DNA of 11,602 nt from an uncultured Prevotella sp. (GTDB lineage Bacteria; Bacteroidota; Bacteroidia; Bacteroidales; Bacteroidaceae), in contig CAAFRM010000215.1 in NCBI GenBank assembly GCA_900765465.1, positions 1-11,602 on the forward strand, read 5' to 3'. Numbering within the stretch: position 1 is the first letter of the stretch; each line of letters begins with the position of its first letter. The notes beneath the pieces were generated by a model. That model was not told the origin of the DNA and searched no databases. It saw only the letters and a list, made by a program, of their open reading frames with translations. Both the position numbers and the translations under genes were made by a program. Positions 1-7,003 of this stretch are shown here, in pieces.

Positions 1-186
1 TGGTTGTATTACTCTGTTAAGACTGGTAATGAGGCTCAGATTTCTATCGACAAGAACTCTCAGGCTGATTACCGTGAGAAGTTGAACGCAGAACTCGAGG
101 CTATGCGCAACAAGGAGATGTGGCAGGCTGGTGTTACTGTACGTAAGCTTCGTCCTGAGAATAACTATTTTTTTTCTCGTACATAA
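1..186 (+). CDS. C-terminal fragment of an unrecognised protein
   Basis: Only the last 61 codons of a gene entering from the left are present. The frame is open from base 1 and stops with TAA at 184-186, seven bases before a strong terminator hairpin, which supports this as the true end. The visible tail is hydrophilic. It contains a charged helical stretch of about 20 residues (roughly residues 23-43 of the fragment, DYREKLNAELEAMRNKEMW) and ends in an aromatic segment, NNYFFSRT. I see no catalytic motif, membrane segment or export tag, and I cannot assign a family from this tail. A run of eight T (168-175) lies in the penultimate codons. The frame as written ends before the terminator, whereas removing one T would run translation through it, so the sequence is probably correct. 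It is convergent with recQ. Confidence 0.7.
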   Translation, partial: WLYYSVKTGNEAQISIDKNSQADYREKLNAELEAMRNKEMWQAGVTVRKLRPENNYFFSRT

Positions 187-192
187 TGTTAT

Positions 193-226
193 AAAGGGAG
201 CGGTCCGCGATGGGTCGCTCCCTTTT
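193..226. terminator. Bidirectional intrinsic terminator between convergent genes
   Basis: A perfect 10-bp stem pairs AAAGGGAGCG (193-202) with CGCTCCCTTT (216-225) around a 13-nt loop. On the + strand it is followed by only four T in all, beginning within the stem. On the - strand the arm ends in TTTAT. It sits between the stop of the left-hand gene and the recQ end, so it can terminate both transcripts. Confidence 0.8.
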
Positions 227-238
227 ACGTATATGATA

Positions 239-279
239 AAGTCGAAAGGAGGTTGCTTTTCCAATCATCCTTTCGGCTT
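239..279 (-). terminator. Possible second recQ terminator hairpin
   Basis: AAGTCGAAAGGA (239-250) faces TCCTTTCGGCTT (268-279), an 11-of-12 pairing with a 17-nt loop. The odd position is a G-U wobble in + strand RNA and an A-C mismatch in - strand RNA. In recQ mRNA the stem is followed only by TTATCATA, a weak U tract. One arm is part of the 19-bp tandem repeat described separately. Confidence 0.35.
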
Positions 280-317
280 CCAATCATCCTTTCGGTTTTC
301 AATCATCCTTTCGTTTT
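261..317. repeat. Three tandem 19-bp repeats across the recQ stop codon
   Basis: Three copies with an exact 19-bp period occur at 261-279, 280-298 and 299-317. The shared core is CAATCATCCTTTCG; differences are confined to the edges. On the - strand the rightmost copy encodes the last residues of RecQ (RKDD) and its TGA stop. The other two copies are downstream and non-coding. Because 19 is not a multiple of three, the array is not a protein repeat. The inverted sequence CGAAAGGA at 243-250 lets the leftmost copy form a hairpin. Confidence 0.9.
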
Positions 318-2101
318 TCTATGACTTTGAGGTCTTCTATGATGATTTCTTCTTCTGCAATCTTTCTGCGGAATTCCTTTTCTTTCTCTTCCGTTTCCTT
401 CGCCAGGCAAACATCACACTGCTGGCATTTCGTTTCATTATGTTCACCAAAATAGGCGAGCAACTGGCGTGAGCGGCATATCTCATCATTTTTGGCATAT
501 TGCAGCATGCTTTGAATACGCTTCATATATTGCTCTCTTCTGCCTTCCCATACCTCTTGCGGAATCTGTACCTTGTTGCCATCCACACGGTCGCGTGTAA
601 AGCTGATGAAAGGTATCTTGCGGCGGGGAATGAATTTGATGATGTGGCGGGCTGCCAGGTTCTTTAATGCAAAATATACCTGCTGGATGTTTAATTCCGC
701 CTGGCGGGCAATAAGATGCTCGTCTATGAAGGTAAGATCCACAAACAGACTGCCGTAGCTGCGCAGTAATGCTGTGATGACCGCCTCCTGTGTAGGAGGA
801 AGTTGATCGAGTATATAAAGTTCGTTTCTGCCCAGGAGAAACATAACGCGGGCTTTACCGTCTGGATCGTCCTCGTAGTGCAGATAGCCGCTTCGTTCAA
901 GAATCCTGAGTGCCGAATCTACTTTGGTGGGGAAAAACTTGTAGGTGATGCAGAATTTATCGATGTCAAACTCGAAGGTCTTGCCACATCCGCTACCTAC
1001 ACCTATCTGGTAGAAGTAGGCAAGATGTTCGTAAACGTCCTGTATCATTTCTTTAGGAGGAAAGGTATCATCTATTCGTTTCTTGAGTTTCGACTCGTCG
1101 CTTCTGTCAAAAAGCAGTACTGCATAGGATTTCTCCCCATCTCTTCCAGCACGTCCAGCCTCCTGGAAGTAAGCCTCAAGTGAATCGGGACAGTCTATGT
1201 GAATCACCATCCTCACATCGGGTTTGTCTATTCCCATTCCAAAGGCGTTTGTGGCGCACATCACCCTTACTTCGTCTGCCTGCCAGGCTTTCTGTCGCAC
1301 ATCCTTCTCATCAGGAGCGAGTCCGGCATGATAAAAGGTGGCGGAAATACCTTTCTTAGACAATAGTTCAGCCATTTCCTTGGTGCGTTTTCTACTTCGG
1401 GCATAGACTATGGCTGAGCCTTTCACGCTTTGCAGGATATGCACCATTTCACCCTGCTTATTGGAAGTGTTGCGTACAACATAAGCGAGGTTCTTGCGTT
1501 CGAAGCTCATCTTAAACACATTCTTTTCTGCAAAATGGAGTCTTTCCTGTATATCATCCACTACTTCTGGAGTCGCAGTCGCTGTAAGAGCAAGGATAGG
1601 TACCTGGGGAATCATTTCCCTGATTTTGGCTATCTGCAGGTAAGAAGGGCGGAAATCGTAGCCCCACTGGCTGATACAATGGGCTTCATCTACTGTGATG
1701 AAACTTACATGGATGTGTTTGAGCTTGGTCTGAAAGAGTTCTGATGCGAGTCGTTCTGGTGAAACGTAGAGAATCTTTACGCCCCCGAAGATACAGTTGT
1801 CGAGCGTCTGGAGAATTTCGTTTCTCGATTTGTCTGCATAGATGGCATCAGCCAGTATACCTCGTTCTCTAAGATGCTGTACCTGGTCTTTCATCAGGGC
1901 GATGAGAGGGGTGATGACGATGCATACGCCTTCCTTGACCAAGGCAGGCACCTGGAATGTGATGGATTTGCCACCACCCGTAGGCATAAGACCGAGGGTA
2001 TCCCGTCCGCAGGCAATGCTTTCGATGATATTGCGTTGAATGCCTCGGAAATCAGGATACCCCCAATACTTTTGCAGAATAAGTTGAAATTGATCTGCCA
2101 T
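299..2101 (-). CDS. recQ: ATP-dependent DNA helicase RecQ (Bacteroidota-type layout)
   Basis: A superfamily 2, 3'-to-5' DNA helicase of 600 residues, acting in recombination and stalled-fork processing. Visible motifs, in order: Walker A TGGGKS at 41-46, DEAH at 138-141 followed by the RecQ-typical aromatic-rich loop (CISQWGYDFRP), LTATAT at 172-177, motif V TNAFGMGIDKPDVR around 284-297, and motif VI QEAGRAGRDG at 313-322. After the helicase core comes a winged-helix-like region of about 200 residues. The four zinc-ligand cysteines (C542, C559, C562, C565) lie near the C terminus, unlike E. coli RecQ, where the zinc site directly follows the helicase core. No HRDC domain is visible; the protein ends in a Glu/Lys-rich tail. 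Its ATG lies 6 nt after the recJ stop, implying one transcript and probably coupled translation. Its stop codon lies in a 19-bp tandem repeat. The family call is secure; the cellular role is inferred from family knowledge. Confidence 0.96.
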   Translation of the reverse strand: MADQFQLILQKYWGYPDFRGIQRNIIESIACGRDTLGLMPTGGGKSITFQVPALVKEGVCIVITPLIALMKDQVQHLRERGILADAIYADKSRNEILQTLDNCIFGGVKILYVSPERLASELFQTKLKHIHVSFITVDEAHCISQWGYDFRPSYLQIAKIREMIPQVPILALTATATPEVVDDIQERLHFAEKNVFKMSFERKNLAYVVRNTSNKQGEMVHILQSVKGSAIVYARSRKRTKEMAELLSKKGISATFYHAGLAPDEKDVRQKAWQADEVRVMCATNAFGMGIDKPDVRMVIHIDCPDSLEAYFQEAGRAGRDGEKSYAVLLFDRSDESKLKKRIDDTFPPKEMIQDVYEHLAYFYQIGVGSGCGKTFEFDIDKFCITYKFFPTKVDSALRILERSGYLHYEDDPDGKARVMFLLGRNELYILDQLPPTQEAVITALLRSYGSLFVDLTFIDEHLIARQAELNIQQVYFALKNLAARHIIKFIPRRKIPFISFTRDRVDGNKVQIPQEVWEGRREQYMKRIQSMLQYAKNDEICRSRQLLAYFGEHNETKCQQCDVCLAKETEEKEKEFRRKIAEEEIIIEDLKVIEKRKDD

Positions 2102-2107
2102 TTTTTC

Positions 2108-3826
2108 TTAGTCATTTGGCCTGATAGCCTCTATTTGAAGTTGGACTTGATTCTTCTTGAAAATATTGTCCTCAATGGTGTATGCAATGTCGAAACTGCG
2201 GCGGCTTTTGATGTATCGGGCAGCCGCGCTTTGCCCGAAGGCAATTCCGTTCATTACGGTACTTGACTTAGAATCTACCAATTCCAGTTTGATATGCTCT
2301 TGCTCTCTGCCCACCACCTTGCTGGTGCCGTAATCATATACGTTCTGCGTGCAGAATACGGGTTTGCTATTGCATGGACCAAAAGGTGAGAACTTCTTTA
2401 AATCTGAGTGCAGCTGCTTCGTTATGTCCTTGAAGTCTATCATCGCATCTATGTTGAGCATCGCTTCCGTCTGTTCGGGAGCGATATGTTCTGCCACGTA
2501 CTGGTGGAATCTGTCTCTAAACTCCTTCACGTTTTCCCATTTCATCGTAAGTCCGCAGGCATAGGTGTGACCTCCGAAGTTGATAAGCAGGTCGCGGCAA
2601 CTCTTGATGGCAGAATATACATCGAATCCTGTTACGCTGCGAGCCGAACCTGTTGCAAGGTCTCCGTCACGGGTCAATACTACGGTAGGACGGAAGTAGA
2701 TTTCCGTAAGTCGGGATGCAACGATGCCGATGACTCCCTTTTTCCAACCTTCATCATAGAGTACGATGCTGGAGTTGTGTTTCTGTGTCTCCAGTCGTGA
2801 CACGATTAGATTGGCTTCTTCTGTCATCTGCTTGTCTATGTCCTTGCGCTGCTCGTTGTACTCATTGATGTGCTTTGCCATTTTCAGAGCCTGACCGAAG
2901 TCTCGCTCTACCAGCAGATCTACGCTTTCCTTACCGTTCTCCATACGTCCTGATGCATTGATGCGTGGTCCTAGCTTGAAGACGATGTCACTCATAGACA
3001 GCTCTCTTCCGTTGAGTCCGCAGATATCGATAATCGCCTTGAGTCCGATACTTGGATTGGTATTGAGAAGTTTGAGTCCGTGGAAGGCAAGGATTCGGTT
3101 TTCATCCACTACAGGCACTATGTCGGCAGCAATGCTCACGGCACAGAAGTCGAGTAATGGGATGAGGCGTGAGAAAGGAATGTTGTTGTTCTTGGCAAAA
3201 GCCTGCATAAACTTGAATCCTACGCCACAACCGCAGAGATGTTTGAATGGGAACGGATCATCCGGGCGTTTGGGGTTAAGTATGGCCACAGCTGGTGGCA
3301 TCACGTCGTCAGGGACATGATGGTCGCAGATGATGAAATCTATGCCAAGACTCTTGGCATATTCTATCTCCTGGATAGCTTTGATGCCGCAATCCAGGAT
3401 AATGATGAGTTTTACACCTGTTTCGTGCGCAAAGTCTATTCCCTTTTTGCTTACTCCATAGCCTTCGTCGTATCGGTCTGGTATGTAGTAATCAATGTTG
3501 GAATAAAACTGTTGCAGAAACTTGTACACCAATGCTACAGCCGTGCATCCATCCACGTCATAGTCTCCATAGACCATGATGCGCTCCTTTCTTCCCATTG
3601 CATCGTTGAGGCGATCTACAGCGATATCCATATCCTTCATCAGGAATGGATTGATGAGATCAGACAGCTGGGGGCGGAAAAACCGCTTGGCTGCAGATTC
3701 TGTCGTAATGCCTCGATGGATGAGAAGTTTGGCTAGGATAGGGCTGATACTGAGTTTGTCGGCTAGTTCTTTAGCCGATTTCTCCAGCTCTGGTGTTGGT
3801 TCTTCGTAATTCCATTTAAAATGCAT
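2108..3826 (-). CDS. recJ: Single-stranded-DNA-specific 5'-3' exonuclease RecJ
   Basis: A DHH-superfamily exonuclease that degrades single-stranded DNA 5' to 3' using divalent metal ions, in recombinational and base-excision repair. It is 572 residues, the usual RecJ size. The DHH phosphoesterase signatures are clear: DYDVDG at 88-93, ILDCGI at 143-148, DHH at 168-170 and SIAADIVPV around 231-239. A GRMENGK segment follows at 293-299. The DHHA1 part shows GWKKGVIGIVASRL (360-373) and GGH at 418-420. The C-terminal 110 residues fit the RecJ OB-fold region. It is the first gene of a two-gene unit with recQ, 6 nt apart; RecQ unwinding and RecJ resection cooperate in the RecF-type pathway in other bacteria, which fits the pairing. 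A TAnnTTTG promoter box lies 25 bp upstream of the ATG. Confidence 0.97.
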   Translation of the reverse strand: MHFKWNYEEPTPELEKSAKELADKLSISPILAKLLIHRGITTESAAKRFFRPQLSDLINPFLMKDMDIAVDRLNDAMGRKERIMVYGDYDVDGCTAVALVYKFLQQFYSNIDYYIPDRYDEGYGVSKKGIDFAHETGVKLIIILDCGIKAIQEIEYAKSLGIDFIICDHHVPDDVMPPAVAILNPKRPDDPFPFKHLCGCGVGFKFMQAFAKNNNIPFSRLIPLLDFCAVSIAADIVPVVDENRILAFHGLKLLNTNPSIGLKAIIDICGLNGRELSMSDIVFKLGPRINASGRMENGKESVDLLVERDFGQALKMAKHINEYNEQRKDIDKQMTEEANLIVSRLETQKHNSSIVLYDEGWKKGVIGIVASRLTEIYFRPTVVLTRDGDLATGSARSVTGFDVYSAIKSCRDLLINFGGHTYACGLTMKWENVKEFRDRFHQYVAEHIAPEQTEAMLNIDAMIDFKDITKQLHSDLKKFSPFGPCNSKPVFCTQNVYDYGTSKVVGREQEHIKLELVDSKSSTVMNGIAFGQSAAARYIKSRRSFDIAYTIEDNIFKKNQVQLQIEAIRPND

Positions 3827-3851
3827 TTTAATTATTTTTTATTTCTGCCCC

Positions 3852-3859
3852 CAAAGTTA
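3852..3859 (-). promoter_or_regulatory. Promoter -7 box for recJ-recQ
   Basis: On the - strand this reads TAACTTTG, an exact match to the Bacteroidota primary-sigma -7 consensus TAnnTTTG, with the recJ ATG 25 bp downstream. The nearest upstream TTG (3876-3874) is only 14 bp away, shorter than the usual 17-23 bp, so the -33 element is weak or absent. Confidence 0.6.
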
Positions 3860-3944
3860 CGAAAATAAAGTGACAATCGAAAATGTTTATGAAGTATTTT
3901 ATTTAAAAATACCTAGATTTAAGTAAAAATAATACTTGCAGGTA

Positions 3945-3981
3945 AACAAAAAGGCAGCAAACTCTACTGTTTGCTGCCTTT
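3945..3981 (-). terminator. Strong intrinsic terminator of the secreted C1 peptidase gene
   Basis: A perfect 13-bp stem pairs AAAGGCAGCAAAC (3950-3962) with GTTTGCTGCCTTT (3969-3981) around a 6-nt loop. In the - strand transcript it is followed by a U-rich tract (TTTTTGTTT including the stem end). It lies 22 bp beyond the peptidase stop codon and isolates it from recJ. Confidence 0.92.
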
Positions 3982-4003
3982 GGTTATGTTTGTTTTGAAT
4001 AAA

Positions 4004-5215
4004 TTAGATGCCGAGCTTCTTGCGGATATCCTTAGGAATGGCATTCTTGTTTACCATGAAGTCCATTGTCTTGTAAGCTACGAAAGCCTTGGTCATATAC
4101 CATGTTCCCTTGTAGTCACCATACTCACCCCAAGAGTTCTTTACCATATAGTACTCCTTGCCGTTCTGGTCCTTAGCGATACCATAGATGTGCATACCAT
4201 GGTCATCTGTAGTCTCCCAGTTGTCGAAAGCTTCCTGGCGCATAGCCTGGGTAGGAACAACTTCTGGTGCGTTTACACCAAGTGAATCGAACTTCTCCTT
4301 CTTCTCGTCCTTAGAGAGTTTGAACCAGTGGTCTGCGTCTGTACCTGCCATAGAACGAACCTTCTTGACGTCGTATGCGATACCGAGACCCTTACGAGTG
4401 AAACCGTCCTCTGTTACGTCGCCACCCCAAGCTACTGTGTAGCCGTTGTTGATAGCGTTGTCGATGATCTTGCAAAGGTCATCCATTGGTACGTTGTAGC
4501 TCAAAGGCCAACGCCAGTTATCCTGTACCTCAACAGCAAACTTGCTCCACATTGGGTGGTGAGTGTAGCTGGTGATGGTAACATAATCATCGAGGTTCAA
4601 GCCGAGGCTCTGGCAGAATGACTGTGGAGTGTACTGCTTGCCCTGATATGTGAATTTCTCAGGAGTCTTACCGATATATGAGTCGATGATACCCTGAAGA
4701 CCGCTCTTCCAGGCAGAAGAAATCTTCTTTGCGTTGCTCTTAGCTACAGCCTCTACGTATGGAGTCATTACGTCGAAGAACTCACCGAAGTTAGCGAGTG
4801 AGTCGCCTGTCAAAGTACCAGGAGCTGGCATTGCGCCCTCTGGTACGATTCCGTAGTGCTGCAAAGCATAAAGTACATCGTATGCGCTACCGCCCTGAGA
4901 GAAGCTTACGTCGCCATGCATTCTCACTGCCATAGTGGCACGGTCCATATAAGTCTTGTTAGCTACGAACATTTCGCTGAGGTCGTAGGTTTTACCTGTA
5001 TGCTTCAGAATCTCGCTTTCGAAGTAGCTGAGTGTAGAGTAAGCCCAGCACGTACCGCTGCGGTTCTGGTCCTTGATGCTTGTAATAGGATTCTGTTTCA
5101 CTACAGTGAATACAGGCTTGTTCTTTGCAATAGTTGCAGAATCAGTTGCTGATTTCGCATTTGCGCCAGTGGCAACCATAGCCAACATGGCTGCAACGAT
5201 CATTGATTTCTTCAT
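4004..5215 (-). CDS. Exported papain-family peptidase of the PepC / bleomycin hydrolase type
   Basis: A C1-family cysteine peptidase of 403 residues. The N terminus is a Sec signal peptide: MKKS, a hydrophobic core, and a likely cut after ANA (residues 18-20). There is no lipobox cysteine, so a soluble periplasmic or secreted enzyme is expected. Catalytic elements in papain order: oxyanion Gln50 and nucleophile Cys56 in DQNRSGTCWAYS, His339 in DDHGMHIYG, and Asn360 in VKNSWG. The wide spacing between Cys and His, and the absence of a long propeptide, match the aminopeptidase C / bleomycin hydrolase branch (C1B). Cytoplasmic PepC proteins are usually about 440-450 residues and have no signal peptide, so this is a shorter exported relative. 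Substrate is unknown; peptide trimming is the reasonable guess. It lies 115 bp downstream of the Xaa-Pro aminopeptidase gene on the same strand, and a strong terminator follows. Confidence 0.9.
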   Translation of the reverse strand: MKKSMIVAAMLAMVATGANAKSATDSATIAKNKPVFTVVKQNPITSIKDQNRSGTCWAYSTLSYFESEILKHTGKTYDLSEMFVANKTYMDRATMAVRMHGDVSFSQGGSAYDVLYALQHYGIVPEGAMPAPGTLTGDSLANFGEFFDVMTPYVEAVAKSNAKKISSAWKSGLQGIIDSYIGKTPEKFTYQGKQYTPQSFCQSLGLNLDDYVTITSYTHHPMWSKFAVEVQDNWRWPLSYNVPMDDLCKIIDNAINNGYTVAWGGDVTEDGFTRKGLGIAYDVKKVRSMAGTDADHWFKLSKDEKKEKFDSLGVNAPEVVPTQAMRQEAFDNWETTDDHGMHIYGIAKDQNGKEYYMVKNSWGEYGDYKGTWYMTKAFVAYKTMDFMVNKNAIPKDIRKKLGI

Positions 5216-5267
5216 GAAATTTTTCTCTTAAATTAATAATGTTATTCTATACTTATATCTCTCTATG

Positions 5268-5302
5268 AAGAATCCTCAAGTTTTATAGGCTTGAGGGTTC
5301 TT
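5268..5302. terminator. Hairpin between the two peptidase genes (terminator or leader structure)
   Basis: AAGAATCCTCAAG (5268-5280) pairs with CTTGAGGGTTCTT (5290-5302) around a 9-nt loop, with one mismatched or wobble position. On the - strand, the direction of the flanking genes, no U tract follows, so it may be a partial terminator of the aminopeptidase transcript or a 5' leader hairpin of the C1 peptidase mRNA. The T-rich side (TTCTTTGTT) faces the + strand. Confidence 0.45.
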
Positions 5303-5330
5303 TGTTCGTTTGCTTGAATGGATTTTCTAT

Positions 5331-6746
5331 TTAAAGTATCTCTCCTCTGTGGGCAGCCATATACTCCTCTACATCCTTTGGATGGTAAGGTATACGGTCG
5401 GTTCCGAGGAATCGGCAACCATCCTTGGTGATGAGTACATCATCCTCGATACGGATGCCTCCGAAGTCTTTGTAGGTCTCAATCTTATCGAAGTTGAGGA
5501 ACTCTGCACAATGACCAGAAGCTTTCCAGTCGTCGATGAGAGCTGGAATGAAGTAAACGCCTGGCTCATCTGTTACTACGAAGCCTTCTTCAAGGCGACG
5601 GCCCATACGCAGGCAGTTTGTACCAAACTGTTCCAGGTTAGGGCGAACTTCATCATCAAAGCCAACGTTTATCTGGTCGAGGTTCTCCATATCGTGAACA
5701 TCCATACCCATCATGTGTCCCAATCCGTGAGGCAGGAACATAGCGTGGGCACCAGCACGTACAGCCTCTTCTGTATCACCTTTGGCAAGACCTAACTCTT
5801 TCATACGGTCGAAGAGCAAGCGGCATACGGCAAAGTGGACATCAGCCCACTTCATTCCTGGCTTTGCAACTTCCAGAGCGTAGTCGTGACAAGCCTCTAC
5901 GATAGAGTAGATTTCCAACTGGCGTTGGCTGAACTTACCGCTGACAGGCATTGTACGGGTATGGTCTGAACAGTAATTGTTCATAGTCTCTGCACCTGCA
6001 TCACAAAGTGCCAGTCTTCCTTCCTCGAGCAGATTCATAGATGGATAACCATGCTGAATCTCTCCATGCTGGCTGAAGATAGTAGGGAAACTAACCATTG
6101 CTCCATAAGAGTGAGCAATTCCGCTTACCTGTCCTGCTACATATTTTTCTGTGATTCCTGGGCGGACGAGCTTCATAGCAGTGGTGTGCATCTTATATCC
6201 GATAACAGAAGCACGCTCCAATTCCTCAATTTCCTCAGGAGTCTTGGTAGAACGCATCTTGACAACTGCCTTGATGAGATCCATGCTGGCTTCCTCTTTC
6301 TGCTGGTTTGGATGAATTCCGAGAAGGTCAAATACCTGAAGCTTGATATCATAGCGGTAAGGTGGCAAGAAGTGAATCTTGCGTTTCTTCGCCATAGCAT
6401 CATTGCAGATGGTCTTCAGACTCTTCATTGGTGCAGAATTATGTACGCCCACCTGCTCTGCGAGATTGTGGACGCTATCTACGCTTCCGTACCATACGAT
6501 ATCTACCAAGTCGATATCATCACCGATTAAAGTTTCGATGTCGTTATCTATGTCAATTACACCAACCAAACCGTCTCGCTGCAAACCGAAATAGTACAGG
6601 AATGTTGAGTCCTGGCGGAATGGGTAATATCCGTTATTAGGGAAATTACAAGGTGAATTGTTGTTTCCGAAAAGAATGATGACGCCGCTTTTGACGAGCT
6701 TCTTAAGCTCTTGTCTGCGGCTAATATAAGTGTCCTTGCTAAACAT
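5331..6746 (-). CDS. pepP: Xaa-Pro aminopeptidase, M24B family
   Basis: A dinuclear-metal aminopeptidase that removes the N-terminal residue before proline; 471 residues with no signal peptide, so cytoplasmic. The N-terminal part (about 1-150) is the AMP_N-type domain, recognisable by FRQDSTFLYYFGL at 43-55. The C-terminal pita-bread catalytic domain carries all five expected metal ligands: Asp249 in CDAGAE, Asp261 in SDHTRT, His344 in LPHGLGHMMGMDVHD, Glu394 in TDEPGVY and Glu434 in GGIRIEDDVL. His340 and His351 are the conserved active-site histidines of the subgroup. Length and motif order are typical of full-length PepP. A TAnnTTTG box lies 28 bp upstream of the ATG and is divergent from the patatin promoter. 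The downstream neighbour is an exported cysteine peptidase, which may be co-transcribed since no clear terminator separates them. Confidence 0.95.
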   Translation of the reverse strand: MFSKDTYISRRQELKKLVKSGVIILFGNNNSPCNFPNNGYYPFRQDSTFLYYFGLQRDGLVGVIDIDNDIETLIGDDIDLVDIVWYGSVDSVHNLAEQVGVHNSAPMKSLKTICNDAMAKKRKIHFLPPYRYDIKLQVFDLLGIHPNQQKEEASMDLIKAVVKMRSTKTPEEIEELERASVIGYKMHTTAMKLVRPGITEKYVAGQVSGIAHSYGAMVSFPTIFSQHGEIQHGYPSMNLLEEGRLALCDAGAETMNNYCSDHTRTMPVSGKFSQRQLEIYSIVEACHDYALEVAKPGMKWADVHFAVCRLLFDRMKELGLAKGDTEEAVRAGAHAMFLPHGLGHMMGMDVHDMENLDQINVGFDDEVRPNLEQFGTNCLRMGRRLEEGFVVTDEPGVYFIPALIDDWKASGHCAEFLNFDKIETYKDFGGIRIEDDVLITKDGCRFLGTDRIPYHPKDVEEYMAAHRGEIL

Positions 6747-6774
6747 ATTTTTAGAATTTTACTTTATTTTGCTG

Positions 6775-6782
6775 CAAAGTTA
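6775..6782 (-). promoter_or_regulatory. Promoter -7 box for the Xaa-Pro aminopeptidase gene
   Basis: On the - strand this reads TAACTTTG, fitting the Bacteroidota consensus TAnnTTTG, 28 bp before the ATG. No TTG is found at the usual 17-23 bp upstream. The region where its -33 element would lie overlaps the -7 box of the oppositely oriented promoter at 6806-6813. Confidence 0.55.
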
Positions 6783-6805
6783 GCAATTATTTCGCAAAAA
6801 TGTAT

Positions 6806-6813
6806 TATCTTTG
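6806..6813 (+). promoter_or_regulatory. Promoter -7 box for the patatin-like gene
   Basis: TATCTTTG matches TAnnTTTG exactly. Transcription from here would leave a leader of about 180 nt before the ATG at 7004, which is long for this group. No -33 TTG is seen at normal spacing. A small hairpin, AGAAAA/TTTTCT (6889-6904), lies in the leader. Confidence 0.5.
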
Positions 6814-6988
6814 CAATCAAAAATAGAAAAAACTAGCGAATTTATAAATAATTAATATAAAAATGCTCTTTTTGAGGGACAAAATGTAAGAAAATGAGTT
6901 TTCTCAGAGTGCAAATCGTTAGTAATGCAGAGAGTGATAATCTGTAAGAGTATGAATCTTGATTAGTGTAATACAATCAAAAAACAGT

Positions 6989-7001
6989 GGAAGAATAAAG
7001 G
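6989..7001 (+). promoter_or_regulatory. Ribosome binding site deciding the patatin start
   Basis: The purine-rich GGAAGAATAAAGG ends 2 nt before the ATG at 7004. It favours this ATG over the in-frame TTG at 6959, which has no such sequence ahead of it. Confidence 0.55.
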
Positions 7002-7003
7002 TT

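Noticed and set aside
168..175. Run of eight T as a frameshift site or sequencing error in the left-hand gene
   Set aside because: The frame as written stops just before the terminator; losing one T would carry translation through the hairpin, so the given sequence is the more sensible one.
261..317. The 19-bp repeats as a CRISPR array
   Set aside because: Copies are directly adjacent without spacers, only three in number, and overlap the end of recQ.
6894..6947. 17-codon open frame in the patatin leader as a real small gene
   Set aside because: Too short to support, no convincing ribosome binding site, no recognisable content; kept only as a note in the leader finding.
6959..7003. TTG start giving the patatin 15 extra residues
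   Set aside because: No ribosome binding site precedes it, whereas the ATG at 7004 has one and starts at the usual distance from the GGG loop.
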